The notes under the pieces were generated by a model. It worked only from the letters and a program-made list of their open reading frames with translations, did no database searches and was not told the origin of the DNA. A stretch of DNA of 64,000 nucleotides from Hyphomicrobiales bacterium (GTDB lineage: Bacteria; Pseudomonadota; Alphaproteobacteria; Rhizobiales; Rhizobiaceae). The position numbers and the translations under genes were made by a program. The first letter of the stretch is position 1, and every line of letters starts with the position of its first letter. The DNA is taken from contig UBZP01000001.1 of the NCBI GenBank assembly GCA_900469965.1, positions 333,973 through 397,972 on the forward strand, read 5' to 3'. Shown here piece by piece: positions 30,926 to 40,507 of the stretch.

Positions 30926-31311
30926 GGCGGCTCGTCTGGTTTGCCGTTGCCGGCGGAACCGGATTTCTCTTGGATGCGGGCCTGCTTGCGCTGCTGTTGG
31001 CTGCGACGCCGCTCGGTCCGCTGACCGCGCGCGTCCTTTCCATCGTTACGGCGATGGCTGCGACGTGGGTGCTCAACCGCCAGCTGACGTTTGGCCGAAG
31101 CGGACGGTCGCTCGTATCCGAAGGCACCCGTTACGGTGGCGTCGGTGTGACCGCGGCCGTCCTCAACTACCTGCTTTATACCGGAACTCTGCTTGCAGTG
31201 CCGTCGACACCGCCGGTCCTGGCCGTGGCTGCCGCTTCGGCAATCGCGATGCTCTGGTCGTGGTTCGGCTATTCCCGCCTCGTCTTCGGCTCGCCCACCT
31301 CCCCGAAATAG
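30922..31311 (+). CDS. gtrA: GtrA-family flippase-like membrane protein
   Basis: Small membrane protein of 129 residues with four hydrophobic helices, matching GtrA family length. It starts FAVAGGTGFLLDAGLLALLL and has the family hallmark ATWVLNRQLTFGRSGR between helices. GtrA proteins are thought to flip prenyl-phosphate sugars made by the partner GT2. The ATG overlaps the GT2 stop. The 90-bp gap to the convergent dehydrogenase gene has no clear terminator. Confidence 0.88.
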   Translation: MRRLVWFAVAGGTGFLLDAGLLALLLAATPLGPLTARVLSIVTAMAATWVLNRQLTFGRSGRSLVSEGTRYGGVGVTAAVLNYLLYTGTLLAVPSTPPVLAVAAASAIAMLWSWFGYSRLVFGSPTSPK

Positions 31312-31401
31312 GCGCGCATCGCCTCGTCGCCGGGGAAGCAGGGATTGATTTGGCACGCCCGCCATCAGCATGGGGTATGCAGCGCGACGCCTTGCAGGGC
31401 G

Positions 31402-32388
31402 TCAGACCGTTTCCCAGCCATCCTTCTCGCTGGCGCGGTAGATGGCGTCGATCAGCTTCTGGCTGTTCATCGAGCTCTCGAGCGTCACCACTTCCTCGGG
31501 CTCGCCTTGCGCCGCACGCGCGAAGGCCTCGGCCTCCAGCTTGTACTGTCGCGAATCCTGGAACCGGAACAGCTGCGATTGGGAGTGGTTCTGGTTGGTC
31601 AGTTCGATTTCCTCGGCGCCGTAGCGGTCGGCGTTGAAAGGCGACTTGACCTCGATGAAACCCTTGTCGCCGTGGAAGACCATCACCTGGCGGGCGGCGA
31701 GCTGGGTCGAGATATAGAAGCTCAGGTCGAAGTCGCCGAAGTCGGCACGCACGGTGGAATAAATGTCGGTGCCGAAGTCGGGATCGCGCTCGGTCGCCGC
31801 CTGGACGCGGATCGGCTCCTTGCCGGTGGCAAAGCGCGTGGTCATGGTCGGATAGACGCCGATGTCCGGCAGACCACCCCCGCCGAGCGCGGGAATGTTG
31901 CGCATGTTGCCGGGGTCGCGGTTGAAATAGGTGAAGGCGCCCTGGACATGGCGAAGCCTGCCGACGGCACCCTCCTTCAAGAGTTCGCGGACCTTCCGCC
32001 ACACCGGGGCATAGGTGACCATGTAGGCCTCGGAGATCAGCACCTTGTTGCGGTCGCGCGCGGCGATCAGGGTCTCGATCTCGGACGCGCGCAGCGCGAT
32101 CGGCTTTTCGCAGAGCACGTGCTTGCCGGCATCGGCCGCCTTGATCGTCCATTCGACGTGCTGCGAGGTCGGCAGCGGGATGTAGACGGCGTCGATCAGA
32201 TCGGAGGCGAGCATCTCCTCGTAGGAGCCGAAGGCGTGCGGCACCGAGAAGCGGTCGGCCATGGCGCGGGCCTTGGCGAGATCGCGGCTGGCAATTGCGG
32301 TGACGACGCAGTTCTCCGCGTCCTGGATCGCGGGCACGACCAGTTCACGGCCGATCTTGGCCGTAGACAGAATACCGAAACGCAACAT
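31402..32388 (-). CDS. Gfo/Idh/MocA family NAD(P)-dependent oxidoreductase
   Basis: Cytoplasmic sugar or inositol-type dehydrogenase of 328 residues. The Rossmann start is [18 protein letters not shown]; the usual GxGxxG is modified to GILSTAKIG, as in the AFR or xylose dehydrogenase branch. The catalytic Lys is in CEKPIALRA, and the C-terminal beta-sheet domain follows. Start at 32388 has AGGAGG. It is divergent from the aldo/keto reductase gene with 163 bp between. A sugar substrate is likely, but which one cannot be told. Confidence 0.88.
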   Translation of the reverse strand: MLRFGILSTAKIGRELVVPAIQDAENCVVTAIASRDLAKARAMADRFSVPHAFGSYEEMLASDLIDAVYIPLPTSQHVEWTIKAADAGKHVLCEKPIALRASEIETLIAARDRNKVLISEAYMVTYAPVWRKVRELLKEGAVGRLRHVQGAFTYFNRDPGNMRNIPALGGGGLPDIGVYPTMTTRFATGKEPIRVQAATERDPDFGTDIYSTVRADFGDFDLSFYISTQLAARQVMVFHGDKGFIEVKSPFNADRYGAEEIELTNQNHSQSQLFRFQDSRQYKLEAEAFARAAQGEPEEVVTLESSMNSQKLIDAIYRASEKDGWETV

Positions 32389-32551
32389 GGCGGCTCCTCC
32401 TTGAATCGGCCGCAGACTATGCCTGAGGTACGTGCCTAGCAAGGGTGACCTGCAGCGAAATTCCTTTGCCGCTGGTTCAAAAGTCCGCCGCCTGCCTTAT
32501 GCTTGCAGGCGCCACCCGTCTGCCTCGCCACCTGACAATGGAGAATGCACC

Positions 32552-33502
32552 ATGCAGAAACGCAACCTCGGGCGAACCGGCCTGGACATCGCGCCGCTCG
32601 TGTTCGGCGGAAACGTGTTCGGCTGGACCGCCGACGAGAAGACCTCGTTCACGCTGCTCGACGCCTTCACGGATGCCGGCTTCAACGCCATCGACACGGC
32701 CGACGTCTATTCGTCCTGGGTGCCGGGCAACAGGGGCGGCGAGTCCGAGACCATCATCGGCAACTGGCTGAAGCAATCCGGTCGACCGCGCGACAGCGTC
32801 GTCCTGATCACCAAGGTCGGCTCGGACATGGGCCAGGGCCACCGCGACCTGTCGCGCAATTGGATCATGGAGGCGGTCGAGGCTTCGCTGAGGCGGCTGC
32901 AGACGGACCACATCGATCTTTATCTTTCGCATTGGCCGGACGACCGCACCCCGTACGAGGAAACGCTCGCGGCCCATGCCGCGCTCGTTTCGGCCGGCAA
33001 GGTCCGCGCCTTCGGAGCCTCCAATCTCAATGCCGCGCAGTTGCAGGCATCCTTCGAAGCCGCCGACCGGGCCGGCCTGCCGCGTTACGGCGCGCTGCAG
33101 CCCGAATACAATCTCTACGATCGGGCCGGATTCGAGGGCCCGCTTGCGGAACTCTGCACGCGCGAGCATATCGGCGTCATCACCTATTTCAGCCTGGCCC
33201 GCGGCTTCCTCAGCGGAAAGTACCGGTCGATCGCCGACACCGAGGGCAAGGCGCGCGGCGGCGGTGTCGCCGGATATCTCGACGACAAGGGCCTGCGCAT
33301 CCTCGCAGCCCTCGACAAGGTCAGCGCCGAGACCGGCGCGAAGCCCGCCGAGATCGCTCTCGCCTGGCTGATCGCCAAGCCCGCCGTCACCGCGCCGATT
33401 GCCAGCGCAACCAATCTCGAGCAACTGAAGAGCCTGACCAGGGCGGCCGGTCTCGCGCTCTCGGACGAACACATGGCGGCGCTGGACGCCGCCGGCGCCT
33501 GA
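32552..33502 (+). CDS. Aldo/keto reductase
   Basis: NADPH-dependent TIM-barrel reductase of 316 residues. The catalytic tetrad is visible: Asp and Tyr in AIDTADVYSSW, Lys in LITKVGSDMG and His in DLYLSHWPDDRTP. The N-terminus (MQKRNLGRTGLDIAPLVFGG) is typical of AKR families 11-14. GGAGAA lies upstream of the ATG. Substrates are probably aldehydes or ketones; none can be assigned. It may share a regulatory region with the divergent Gfo/Idh gene. Confidence 0.9.
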   Translation: MQKRNLGRTGLDIAPLVFGGNVFGWTADEKTSFTLLDAFTDAGFNAIDTADVYSSWVPGNRGGESETIIGNWLKQSGRPRDSVVLITKVGSDMGQGHRDLSRNWIMEAVEASLRRLQTDHIDLYLSHWPDDRTPYEETLAAHAALVSAGKVRAFGASNLNAAQLQASFEAADRAGLPRYGALQPEYNLYDRAGFEGPLAELCTREHIGVITYFSLARGFLSGKYRSIADTEGKARGGGVAGYLDDKGLRILAALDKVSAETGAKPAEIALAWLIAKPAVTAPIASATNLEQLKSLTRAAGLALSDEHMAALDAAGA

Positions 33503-33603
33503 CCGAACCGCCGCCCCGCAACGGCATGGCCCGGCCGACGCGCCTTCGGGCCGGTCCTGCCGTGCGGGTGGGCGATCTCGCATCAGGAAAACGTCCACAC
33601 GAC

Positions 33604-33628
33604 GGAACAACTGCGTTCGACCATCGTT
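33604..33628 (+). promoter_or_regulatory. EcfG-type general stress promoter
   Basis: GGAAC (33604-33608), exactly 16 bp, then CGTT (33625-33628). This equals the EcfG/RpoE2 consensus GGAAC-N16-17-CGTT of alphaproteobacteria. It lies 57 bp before the start of the DUF892 stress-protein gene. Confidence 0.75.
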
Positions 33629-33684
33629 GTCGGGGAGCCACCGCGACGTGGCATTCCCAGATTTTCCCCAGGAGGACGAGGCAG

Positions 33685-34185
33685 ATGGCCAAGGAAAAGA
33701 CATTGGACGACCTGTTCTACGACACGCTGAAGGACATCTACTACGCCGAGCGGCAGATCCTGAAGGCGCTGCCGAAGATGGCCCGCGGCGCCCAGTCGCC
33801 GGAGCTGAAGGCGGCTTTCGAGAAGCACAAGGATCAGACGCAGGGCCAGATCGAGCGCCTTCAGAAGGTGTTCGAGATCATCGGCAAGCGCGCCCAGGGC
33901 AAGACCTGCGAAGCGATCGAAGGCATTCTCGCCGAGGGCGAGGAGGTGATGGAGGAATTCAAGGGCACCGCGGCGCTCGACGCCGGCCTGATCTCCGCCG
34001 CGCAGGCGGTGGAGCACTACGAGATCTCCCGCTACGGCACGCTGAAGACCTGGGCGCAGACGCTCGGCCACAAGGAGGCCGTGAAGCTCCTCGATGCGAC
34101 GCTGCAGGAGGAAGGCCAGACCGACGAGGACCTGACCAGGCTCGCCGTCGCGACCTCCAACAAGAAGGCCGCCAAGGCGGCCTGA
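33685..34185 (+). CDS. Ferritin-like DUF892 (YciE/YciF) stress protein
   Basis: Cytoplasmic four-helix-bundle protein of 166 residues of the YciE/YciF (DUF892) ferritin-like family. The N-terminal helix has LDDLFYDTLKDIYYAERQIL. Acidic and His positions of the di-iron-like site include the E-rich EILAEGEEVMEEF and QAVEHYEISRYGTL segments. These proteins are stress-induced; exact activity is unknown. A strong AGGAGG precedes the ATG, and the EcfG promoter 57 bp upstream places it in the general stress regulon. Confidence 0.92.
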   Translation: MAKEKTLDDLFYDTLKDIYYAERQILKALPKMARGAQSPELKAAFEKHKDQTQGQIERLQKVFEIIGKRAQGKTCEAIEGILAEGEEVMEEFKGTAALDAGLISAAQAVEHYEISRYGTLKTWAQTLGHKEAVKLLDATLQEEGQTDEDLTRLAVATSNKKAAKAA

Positions 34186-34226
34186 CGTTTCGCCGGACCC
34201 GATCGAACGACCGGGCCGGGCATGAA

Positions 34227-34281
34227 GAATGACGGGCGGGGAGGCCATCGAAGCGGCCGGCGGATCCCTCGCCCGTCATTC
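34227..34281. terminator. Long inverted repeat between DUF892 gene and pheT
   Basis: Stem GAATGACGGGCG (34227-34238) / CGCCCGTCATTC (34270-34281), 12 bp perfect, closing a 31-nt loop that can fold further. It lies between convergent genes and probably ends transcription from either side, although a T run is lacking. Confidence 0.55.
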
Positions 34282-34306
34282 CGTTACGTTCCCATTCGTC
34301 GCCCGA

Positions 34307-36733
34307 TCAGGCGCGAAGGACCCCGCCCGTCGCCTTGGCGACGCTTGCGACGATCTTGGCGGTCAGCGCCTCGAAGTCCTCGTCCGTCAGTGTCTTGTCC
34401 GACGGCTGGATGACCACTTCGATCGCAACCGACTTCCTGCCTTCGCCGACGGAGGCCCCCTCGAACACGTCGAAGACGGTCACGGCCGTCACCAGCTTGC
34501 GGTCGGCGCCCGCGGCCGCCCGCACGATGGCGCCGGCTTCCACCGTCTTGTCGACCACGAAGGCGAAGTCGCGCTTCACCGCCTGGAAGGGCGAGAGTTC
34601 CAGCGCCGGCTTGGTGCGGGTCGCCTTCTTCTTCGGCTCGGGCATGGCGTCGATGAAGATCTCGAAGCCGGCGAGGGCGCCGGAGACGTCGAGGGCGGCC
34701 AGCGTCTTCGGATGGAACTCGCCGAAATGGCCGAGCACGATCTTCGGACCCATCTTGATGGTGCCGGAGCGACCGGGATGGTACCAGTCCGGGCCGCCCG
34801 GCTCGATCTGGACATTGGCCATCGGCAGGCCGCAGGCCTCGATCACAGCGAGCGCATCGGCCTTGGCGTCGAAGACGTCGACCGGCTTGCCGCCACCCTT
34901 GGCCGGATTCGACCAGAGGCGCCCGGCCCCGGACAGCGAGGCCGTTGCGCGGCGGATACCGCCGGCGACGCGACGCTGGCCTTCCGGCCGGTCGTTCTCG
35001 TAGGTGCCCGAAACCTCGAAGATCGCGACGTCGCCGAAGCCCCTGTCGGCATTGCGCTGCGCCGCCGTCAGGAGGCCCGGCAGCAGCGAGGGCCGCATGT
35101 CGGACATGTCGGCCGCGATCGGGTTCGACAGCGCCAGTTCCGGCGCGCCACCGCCGAAAAGCTCGGCCTGCGCCTTCGGAATGAAGGACCAGGTGACGGC
35201 CTCCATCATGCCGCGGGCGGCCAGTGCGCGCTTGGCGAGGCGCGAGCGGATCTGCAGCGTCGTCAGGATCTTGCCGTTGACGCTCGCATGGTTCTCGAGC
35301 GGCGCCGCATGAATGTTGTCGACGCCGTGAATGCGCATCACCTCTTCGACGAGGTCGGCCTTGCCGTCGACATCCGGACGCCAGGAGGGGACCGATACCG
35401 AGAGCCGTTCACCCGAGCCGGAAACGCCAAAGCCGAGCTTCGTCAGGATCGCACGGCTCTCCTCGGACGAGACTTCGAGACCCGTCAGGCGCCTGACCTC
35501 GGAGACCGGGAAATCGATGACCTTCGGCTCGTAGCCCCGGTAGCCGACGACGTCGGCCTTCGCCGCGACACCTCCACACAGCTCGAGCACGAGCTCGGTC
35601 GTGCGCTCGAGACCGGGCGCCATGTATTCCGGGTCGACGCCGCGCTCGAAGCGGTAGCGGGCATCGGTGATGATGCCGAGCGTGCGGCCGGTGCGCGCGA
35701 TGTTCATCGGGTCCCAGAGCGCGGACTCGATCAGGACGTCGGTGGTGGACTCGTCGCAGCCCGAATGCTCGCCACCCATGACGCCGCCGATCGATTCCAG
35801 GCCGTTGTCGTCGGCGATGACGACATTGGCGGGGGACAGCTTGTACTCGCGCTGGTCGAGCGCCAGGATGCTCTCGCCCTCCTTCGCCCGGCGGACGACG
35901 AGATCGCCCTTGACCTTGGCCGCGTCGAAGACGTGCATCGGCCGGCCCTGGTCGAAGGTCATGTAGTTGGTGATGTCGACCAGCGCATTGATCGGGCGCA
36001 GGCCGATCGCGATCAGCCGCTGCTGCATCCAGCGCGGGCTGGGGCCGTTCTTCACGCCGCGTACAAGCCGGAGCGCGAAGCCCGGGCAGAGATGGGCATC
36101 CTCGCCCAGATCGAGCTTCACCTTCACCGGCGTCTCGCCCTCGACCTTGAACGACGGCGAAACGGGGTGCTTCAGGGTGCCGAGGCCGGAGGCTGCGAGA
36201 TCGCGGGCGATGCCGAAGACGCTGGTGCAATCCGGGCGGTTGGGCGTCAGGTTGATCTCGATAACCGGATCGTCGAGGCCGGCATAGGCGGCGAAGCTCG
36301 TGCCGACCGGCGCATCGGCCGGCAGGTCGATGATGCCGTCGTGATTGTCCGACATCTCGAGTTCCTTCTCCGAGCACATCATGCCGCGGCTCTCGACGCC
36401 GCGGATGTTGCCGACGGAAAGGGTCACGTCGATGCCGGGAACGTAGGTGCCGGGCGATGCGAAGGCGCCGACGAGGCCCGCGCGCGCGTTCGGCGCGCCG
36501 CAGACGACCTGCACAGGTGCGCCGGCGCCGGTGTCGACCATCAGCACGCGCAGCTTGTCGGCGTTCGGGTGCTGCTCGGCGGAGACGACCTTGGCGATCA
36601 CGAAGGGGCGGAACGAAGCCTTGTCGTCGACGTCCTCGACCTCGAGCCCGATCGCGGTCAGGCGTTCGCAGATCTGTTCCAGCGTCGCATCCGTATCCAG
36701 ATGCTCTTTCAGCCAGGAGAGTGTGAATTTCAT
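34307..36733 (-). CDS. pheT: Phenylalanine-tRNA ligase beta subunit
   Basis: Beta subunit of the (alpha-beta)2 phenylalanyl-tRNA synthetase, 808 residues. It contains the N-terminal tRNA-binding EMAP-like domain ([20 protein letters not shown]), B3/B4 editing domain, B5 domain and a C-terminal anticodon-binding FDX domain ([19 protein letters not shown]). AAGGA precedes the ATG. It lies 25 bp downstream of pheS and is co-transcribed with it. Expression probably depends on the attenuator-like structure before pheS. Confidence 0.98.
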   Translation of the reverse strand: MKFTLSWLKEHLDTDATLEQICERLTAIGLEVEDVDDKASFRPFVIAKVVSAEQHPNADKLRVLMVDTGAGAPVQVVCGAPNARAGLVGAFASPGTYVPGIDVTLSVGNIRGVESRGMMCSEKELEMSDNHDGIIDLPADAPVGTSFAAYAGLDDPVIEINLTPNRPDCTSVFGIARDLAASGLGTLKHPVSPSFKVEGETPVKVKLDLGEDAHLCPGFALRLVRGVKNGPSPRWMQQRLIAIGLRPINALVDITNYMTFDQGRPMHVFDAAKVKGDLVVRRAKEGESILALDQREYKLSPANVVIADDNGLESIGGVMGGEHSGCDESTTDVLIESALWDPMNIARTGRTLGIITDARYRFERGVDPEYMAPGLERTTELVLELCGGVAAKADVVGYRGYEPKVIDFPVSEVRRLTGLEVSSEESRAILTKLGFGVSGSGERLSVSVPSWRPDVDGKADLVEEVMRIHGVDNIHAAPLENHASVNGKILTTLQIRSRLAKRALAARGMMEAVTWSFIPKAQAELFGGGAPELALSNPIAADMSDMRPSLLPGLLTAAQRNADRGFGDVAIFEVSGTYENDRPEGQRRVAGGIRRATASLSGAGRLWSNPAKGGGKPVDVFDAKADALAVIEACGLPMANVQIEPGGPDWYHPGRSGTIKMGPKIVLGHFGEFHPKTLAALDVSGALAGFEIFIDAMPEPKKKATRTKPALELSPFQAVKRDFAFVVDKTVEAGAIVRAAAGADRKLVTAVTVFDVFEGASVGEGRKSVAIEVVIQPSDKTLTDEDFEALTAKIVASVAKATGGVLRA

Positions 36734-36758
36734 CGTTTCTGATCCTTACGCGCGCGAC

Positions 36759-37844
36759 TTAAGCACTGAGGCCGCCGAACAGGGTCGGGACGTCGAGCGG
36801 GCGGAAGCCGTAGTGGTTCATCCAGCGGACATCGGCGTTGAAGAAGTCGCGCAGGTCCGGCATGCCGTATTTCAGCATGGCGATGCGGTCCAGCCCCATG
36901 CCCCAGGCGAAGCCCTGGTACTCGTCCGGGTCCAGCCCGCCGGCGCGCAGCACGTTCGGGTGCACCATGCCGCAGCCGAGGATCTCCATCCAGTCGGTGC
37001 CTTCGCCGAACTTGACGATCGGTCCCGACGAGCGGTCGCACTGGATGTCGACCTCGAAGGAGGGCTCGGTGAAGGGGAAGAAGGACGGACGGAAACGCAT
37101 GGTGACGCCGTCGACCTCGAAGAAGGCCTTGCAGAACTCTTCCAGCACCCAGCGCATGTTGGCGACGTTCGCGGTCTTGTCGACCACGAGGCCTTCCACC
37201 TGGTGGAACATCGGCGAGTGGGTCGCATCCGAATCCTGCCGGTAGGTCTTGCCGGGGATGATGATGCGGATCGGCGGCTTCTGCGCCTCCATGGTGCGGA
37301 CCTGCACCGGCGAGGTGTGGGTGCGCAGCACCTTGCGCTCGCCGTTTGCATCCGGCGGGAAGAAGAAGGTGTCGTGCATCTCGCGCGCCGGATGGCCTTC
37401 GGGGAAGTTCAGCGCGGTGAAATTGTAGTAGTCGGTCTCGATGTCCGGACCTTCGGCGATCGAAAAGCCCATGTCGGCGAAGATGGCGGTGATCTCGTCG
37501 ATGATCTGGCTGATCGGATGGATGCGACCGCGCTCGGCCGGCGAGGACCGCACCGGCAGGCTGACGTCGACGGTCTCGGCCGCAAGCCTTGCGGCGATCG
37601 CGGCGTCGCGCAGCTCGCTCTTGCGGGCGGTGATCGCCTCCGTCAGCTCGTTCTTCAAGGCATTGATCGCCGCGCCGCGCGTCTGGCGCTCTTCCGGGGT
37701 CATCGTGCCCAGCGTCTTCAGGAGCTCGGAGACGGAGCCCTTCTTGCCGAGCGCGTTGACACGCACGGCCTCGATGGCCGCTTCATCGCCGGCGGCCCCG
37801 ACGTCCGCCAACAGGGTCTGTTTCAGGGAATCAAGATCGGACAT
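36759..37844 (-). CDS. pheS: Phenylalanine-tRNA ligase alpha subunit
   Basis: Catalytic alpha subunit, 361 residues. An N-terminal coiled coil is followed by the class II core: motif 2 region [10 protein letters not shown] / [26 protein letters not shown], and motif 3 [14 protein letters not shown] near the C-terminus. The ATG at 37844 begins [12 protein letters not shown], as in family members. Upstream, between rplT and this start, lies a terminator with an overlapping alternative hairpin, suggesting regulated read-through from rpmI-rplT. Confidence 0.98.
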   Translation of the reverse strand: MSDLDSLKQTLLADVGAAGDEAAIEAVRVNALGKKGSVSELLKTLGTMTPEERQTRGAAINALKNELTEAITARKSELRDAAIAARLAAETVDVSLPVRSSPAERGRIHPISQIIDEITAIFADMGFSIAEGPDIETDYYNFTALNFPEGHPAREMHDTFFFPPDANGERKVLRTHTSPVQVRTMEAQKPPIRIIIPGKTYRQDSDATHSPMFHQVEGLVVDKTANVANMRWVLEEFCKAFFEVDGVTMRFRPSFFPFTEPSFEVDIQCDRSSGPIVKFGEGTDWMEILGCGMVHPNVLRAGGLDPDEYQGFAWGMGLDRIAMLKYGMPDLRDFFNADVRWMNHYGFRPLDVPTLFGGLSA

Positions 37845-37865
37845 CGTTTCAAATCCATTGGGCCA

Positions 37866-37937
37866 TAAGAAAAACCCGCGCCAGCCCTGCCAGCGCGGGT
37901 TTCCCAATTCTAGATACAAAGGCTTGGGAAGCGCTGG
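37866..37937 (-). promoter_or_regulatory. Putative pheST attenuator: terminator with competing antiterminator
   Basis: On the minus strand, AAACCCGCGC and GCGCGGGTTT (37893-37902 and 37872-37881) form a 10-bp terminator stem followed by TTCTT, only about 22 bp before pheS. An alternative hairpin pairs CCAGCGCTTCCCAA (37937-37924) with TTGGGAA and GCGCTGG (37907-37901 and 37896-37890), 14 bp with a 4-nt bulge. It uses the same bases as the left terminator arm, so the two structures exclude each other. The antiterminator begins 2 bases after the rplT stop, where a ribosome at the stop codon would cover it. No leader peptide rich in Phe codons is visible. Confidence 0.6.
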
Positions 37938-37939
37938 TC

Positions 37940-38344
37940 TTAACGAACCGCGCTTTCAAACTCGTTCTTCGTGCCGGCGTCCTTGAGGTAGGCGAGCGCC
38001 TTCTTGGAAGCTTCGACGAGGGCGCCGAAGGCTGCCGGCTCGTGGATCGCCATGTCGGAGAGGACCTTGCGGTCGACTTCGATGCCAGCCTTGTTCAGGC
38101 CGTCGATGAAGCGGCCATAGGTCAGGCCGAATTCGCGGACGGCAGCGTTGATGCGCTGGATCCACAGAGCGCGGAAGTTGCGCTTGTTCACCTTGCGGTC
38201 GCGGTAGGCGTACTGCTTGGAGCGGTCAACCGCAGCCTTGGCGGCGCGGATGGTGTTCTTGCGGCGGCCGTAAAAGCCCTTGGCTGCCTTGAGGGTCTTC
38301 TTGTGCTTGGCGTGGGCGGTAACGCCGCGTTTTACACGTGCCAT
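37940..38344 (-). CDS. rplT: 50S ribosomal protein L20
   Basis: Ribosomal protein L20, 134 residues, binding 23S rRNA early in 50S assembly. Basic N-terminus [29 protein letters not shown] and core [21 protein letters not shown] are canonical. It is longer than the E. coli protein (118) by a C-terminal extension usual in alphaproteobacteria. AAGGAG precedes the ATG. It follows rpmI by 39 bp. Confidence 0.98.
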   Translation of the reverse strand: MARVKRGVTAHAKHKKTLKAAKGFYGRRKNTIRAAKAAVDRSKQYAYRDRKVNKRNFRALWIQRINAAVREFGLTYGRFIDGLNKAGIEVDRKVLSDMAIHEPAAFGALVEASKKALAYLKDAGTKNEFESAVR

Positions 38345-38383
38345 GTCATGATCTCCTTAACGTATCCAAATAGCCCGAAAGTC

Positions 38384-38587
38384 TCAGAGACCGTTCGGCA
38401 GGTAGTTCTTGACGACCTTCTTGCCGTCGGGCTCGGCGAGAACCATGGTTCCACGCGCGTCGCGGATGAACTTGTTGGTACGCTTGATCATGCCGTGGCG
38501 CTTGCCGGCGGCGGCAGCACGGACCTTGCCGGTCGCGGTGATCTTGAACCGCTTCTTGGCAGACGATTTCGTCTTCATCTTGGGCAT
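38384..38587 (-). CDS. rpmI: 50S ribosomal protein L35
   Basis: Ribosomal protein L35, 67 residues, beginning [20 protein letters not shown] with the conserved [15 protein letters not shown] lies upstream of the ATG at 38587. It is followed by rplT. It is separated from infC by 210 bp with a terminator, so rpmI-rplT probably has its own promoter there. Confidence 0.98.
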   Translation of the reverse strand: MPKMKTKSSAKKRFKITATGKVRAAAAGKRHGMIKRTNKFIRDARGTMVLAEPDGKKVVKNYLPNGL

Positions 38588-38754
38588 TTTGCTACTCCAT
38601 TCTTCTTGGTTTCGAGACGGCTGACGAGGCTCGTCTCCAGCGTAAAGAACGGCCACGGCATGCCCTGCCGGACCGTTCGGACGGGGGCTTGTAACCGAAG
38701 TCCCCCGAAAGCGCAACCGGATTCCTGAAAACCGGGCGGTTGCGCCGGAAAAGC

Positions 38755-38777
38755 AAAAAGCCGCCCGGGGGGCGGCT
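38755..38777 (-). terminator. Terminator after infC
   Basis: Stem AGCCGCC / GGCGGCT (38771-38777 with 38759-38765), loop of 5 nt, followed on the minus strand by TTTTTGC. It starts 21 bp after the infC stop. This is unlike E. coli, where infC-rpmI-rplT form one transcript without a strong stop. Confidence 0.75.
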
Positions 38778-38797
38778 CATGCGTCTCGTCGCGCGCC

Positions 38798-39334
38798 TCA
38801 GCGGGGCGCCAGCACCATCATCATCTGGCGGCCTTCGAGCTTCGGCTCGGCCTCGACCTTGGCGATCGTCTGCGTGTCTTCCTTGACCTGCAGCAGAAGC
38901 TTCATGCCGAGTTCCTGGTGCGCCATTTCGCGCCCGCGGAACTTGAGCGTCACCTTGACCTTGTCGCCGTCTTCGAAGAACCGGTTCATCGCCTTCATCT
39001 TCACGTCGTAGTCGTGCGTGTCGATGTTCGGGCGCATCTTGATTTCCTTGATCTCGACGATCTTCTGCTTCTTGCGCGCTTCGGCCGCCTTCTTCTGGTT
39101 GGCGTATTTCAGCTTGCCGAGGTCGAGGATCTTACACACCGGCGGATCGGTGTTCGGGGAAATCTCCACGAGATCGAGGCCGGCGTCTTCCGCCATGCGA
39201 AGGGCCTGATCGGTGGGAACGATGCCGTGGTTCACGCCTTCGGCATCGATGAGCTGAACCCGGGGAATCCGGATTTCTCGGTTTGAGCGCGGGCCGTCCT
39301 TGACCGGGGCGTCCGCTTTGAAGGGTCTGCGAAT
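38798..39334 (-). CDS. infC: Translation initiation factor IF-3 with AUU start codon
   Basis: Initiation factor 3, 178 residues, which checks the start codon and initiator tRNA on the 30S subunit. The N-terminal domain has [15 protein letters not shown] and the linker is [20 protein letters not shown]. The C-terminal domain ends [11 protein letters not shown]. The start is an ATT codon (39334-39332) with GAGGAG 9 bp upstream, giving a protein beginning (M)[19 protein letters not shown]. An in-frame ATG at 39460 would add 42 residues not found in the family. Rare AUU starts of infC allow autorepression by IF-3. Confidence 0.96.
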   Translation of the reverse strand: MRRPFKADAPVKDGPRSNREIRIPRVQLIDAEGVNHGIVPTDQALRMAEDAGLDLVEISPNTDPPVCKILDLGKLKYANQKKAAEARKKQKIVEIKEIKMRPNIDTHDYDVKMKAMNRFFEDGDKVKVTLKFRGREMAHQELGMKLLLQVKEDTQTIAKVEAEPKLEGRQMMMVLAPR

Positions 39335-39578
39335 GGTCGTATTCTCCTCGAATAGTTTCGGATAGGCATTCCAATTTTTCGGGGCAATTTTCACCGCCGC
39401 ATCGCGCGGGTGCGCTGCTTGCGGGCAATGTGTCGATCGCCGAGGCGAAGTCAATACCACGTCGCGCGGAAAAAATCACCACCTGTGCCGCCCCGTGCGA
39501 AATCGTGTAAATCGGAGCCACAGAGGCGGTAGAGGCAGGTGTGGCAAGCTGTCGCCGCCACCATTTCAGGAGCATTTC

Positions 39579-40397
39579 ATGACGTCAGGGGACACTACCG
39601 AAACGAGCGGCATGCTGGCCGTCGGCACAGGCAACGACCAGCGCGCGATCGCCATGCGCCTTCTCGCCGAACGGGAGGGCAATGCCCATCCGCACCTCGT
39701 CTGGCTCGGCGGCTACCGTTCGGACATGACCGGCACGAAGGCCGAGGAGCTCGCGCGGCTTGCCGCCGACCTCGGCACCGGCTGCGTCCGGTTCGACTAT
39801 TCCGGCCACGGCGCCTCCGGCGGCGCCTTCGTGGACGGCACGATCTCGCGCTGGCTGGAGGAGGCGCTCGCCGTCGTCGGCCACGCCCGCAACCAGATCG
39901 GAATGCGGCGGATGATCCTCGTCGGCTCGTCGATGGGCGGCTGGCTCGCGCTGCGGCTGACGCAGGAGCTGCGCCAGGGCGGACAGGGCTCCGACATCGC
40001 CGGCATGGTCCTGATCGCGCCGGCGCCGGACTTCACCAGCGAACTGATCGAGCCTCACCTGACGGATGCCGAACGCCATTCGCTTTCTGTTCGCGGCTAT
40101 TTCGAAGAGCCGACGCCCTATGGTCCCGACCCCAACGTCTATACCCTGAAGCTGATCGAGGACGGACGCCGAAACCGGGTGCTGAACGGGGTGATCGACA
40201 CCGGCTGCCCGATCCATGTGCTGCAGGGCATGGAGGATCCGGACGTGCCCTACACGCACGCCATCCGGCTGATGGAACACCTCGCCTGCGACGACGCCGT
40301 GCTCACGCTGATCCGCGACGGCGACCATCGCCTGTCGCGTCCGGAGGACATCGAAAAGCTGAAGGAGGCGGTTTCGCACCTTGTGAATGCTGCATAA
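39579..40397 (+). CDS. Alpha/beta hydrolase
   Basis: Serine hydrolase of 272 residues with the alpha/beta fold. The nucleophile is Ser in ILVGSSMGGWLALRL (GxSxG), an oxyanion-type loop is LVWLGGYRSDMTGTK, and the likely acid and His are in QGMEDPDVPY and IRDGDHRLSR. It resembles palmitoyl-protein thioesterase ABHD10 and small carboxylesterases. AGGAG lies before the ATG. It is divergent from infC. The substrate is unknown. Confidence 0.88.
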   Translation: MTSGDTTETSGMLAVGTGNDQRAIAMRLLAEREGNAHPHLVWLGGYRSDMTGTKAEELARLAADLGTGCVRFDYSGHGASGGAFVDGTISRWLEEALAVVGHARNQIGMRRMILVGSSMGGWLALRLTQELRQGGQGSDIAGMVLIAPAPDFTSELIEPHLTDAERHSLSVRGYFEEPTPYGPDPNVYTLKLIEDGRRNRVLNGVIDTGCPIHVLQGMEDPDVPYTHAIRLMEHLACDDAVLTLIRDGDHRLSRPEDIEKLKEAVSHLVNAA

Positions 40398-40419
40398 TGG
40401 TCACGCGGCGCGGCGCATT

Positions 40420-40491
40420 TTAACCATGTTGTCGCATTGCGAATTATCGTGATTGACGAGCGGGCCCCTAAAAATTTAACGTTTTGTTAAC
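40420..40491. promoter_or_regulatory. CtrA-type sites upstream of the BTLCP gene
   Basis: TTAACCAT at 40420-40427 and TTAAC-GTTTTG-TTAAC at 40476-40491, that is TTAA-N7-TTAA. The second site lies 17 bp before the BTLCP start codon, overlapping or just after a possible promoter (TTGACG near 40453, TTTAAC near 40475). A site so close to the start would favour repression by CtrA; this is inferred. Confidence 0.55.
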
Positions 40492-40507
40492 GATTGAGGG
40501 GACACCC

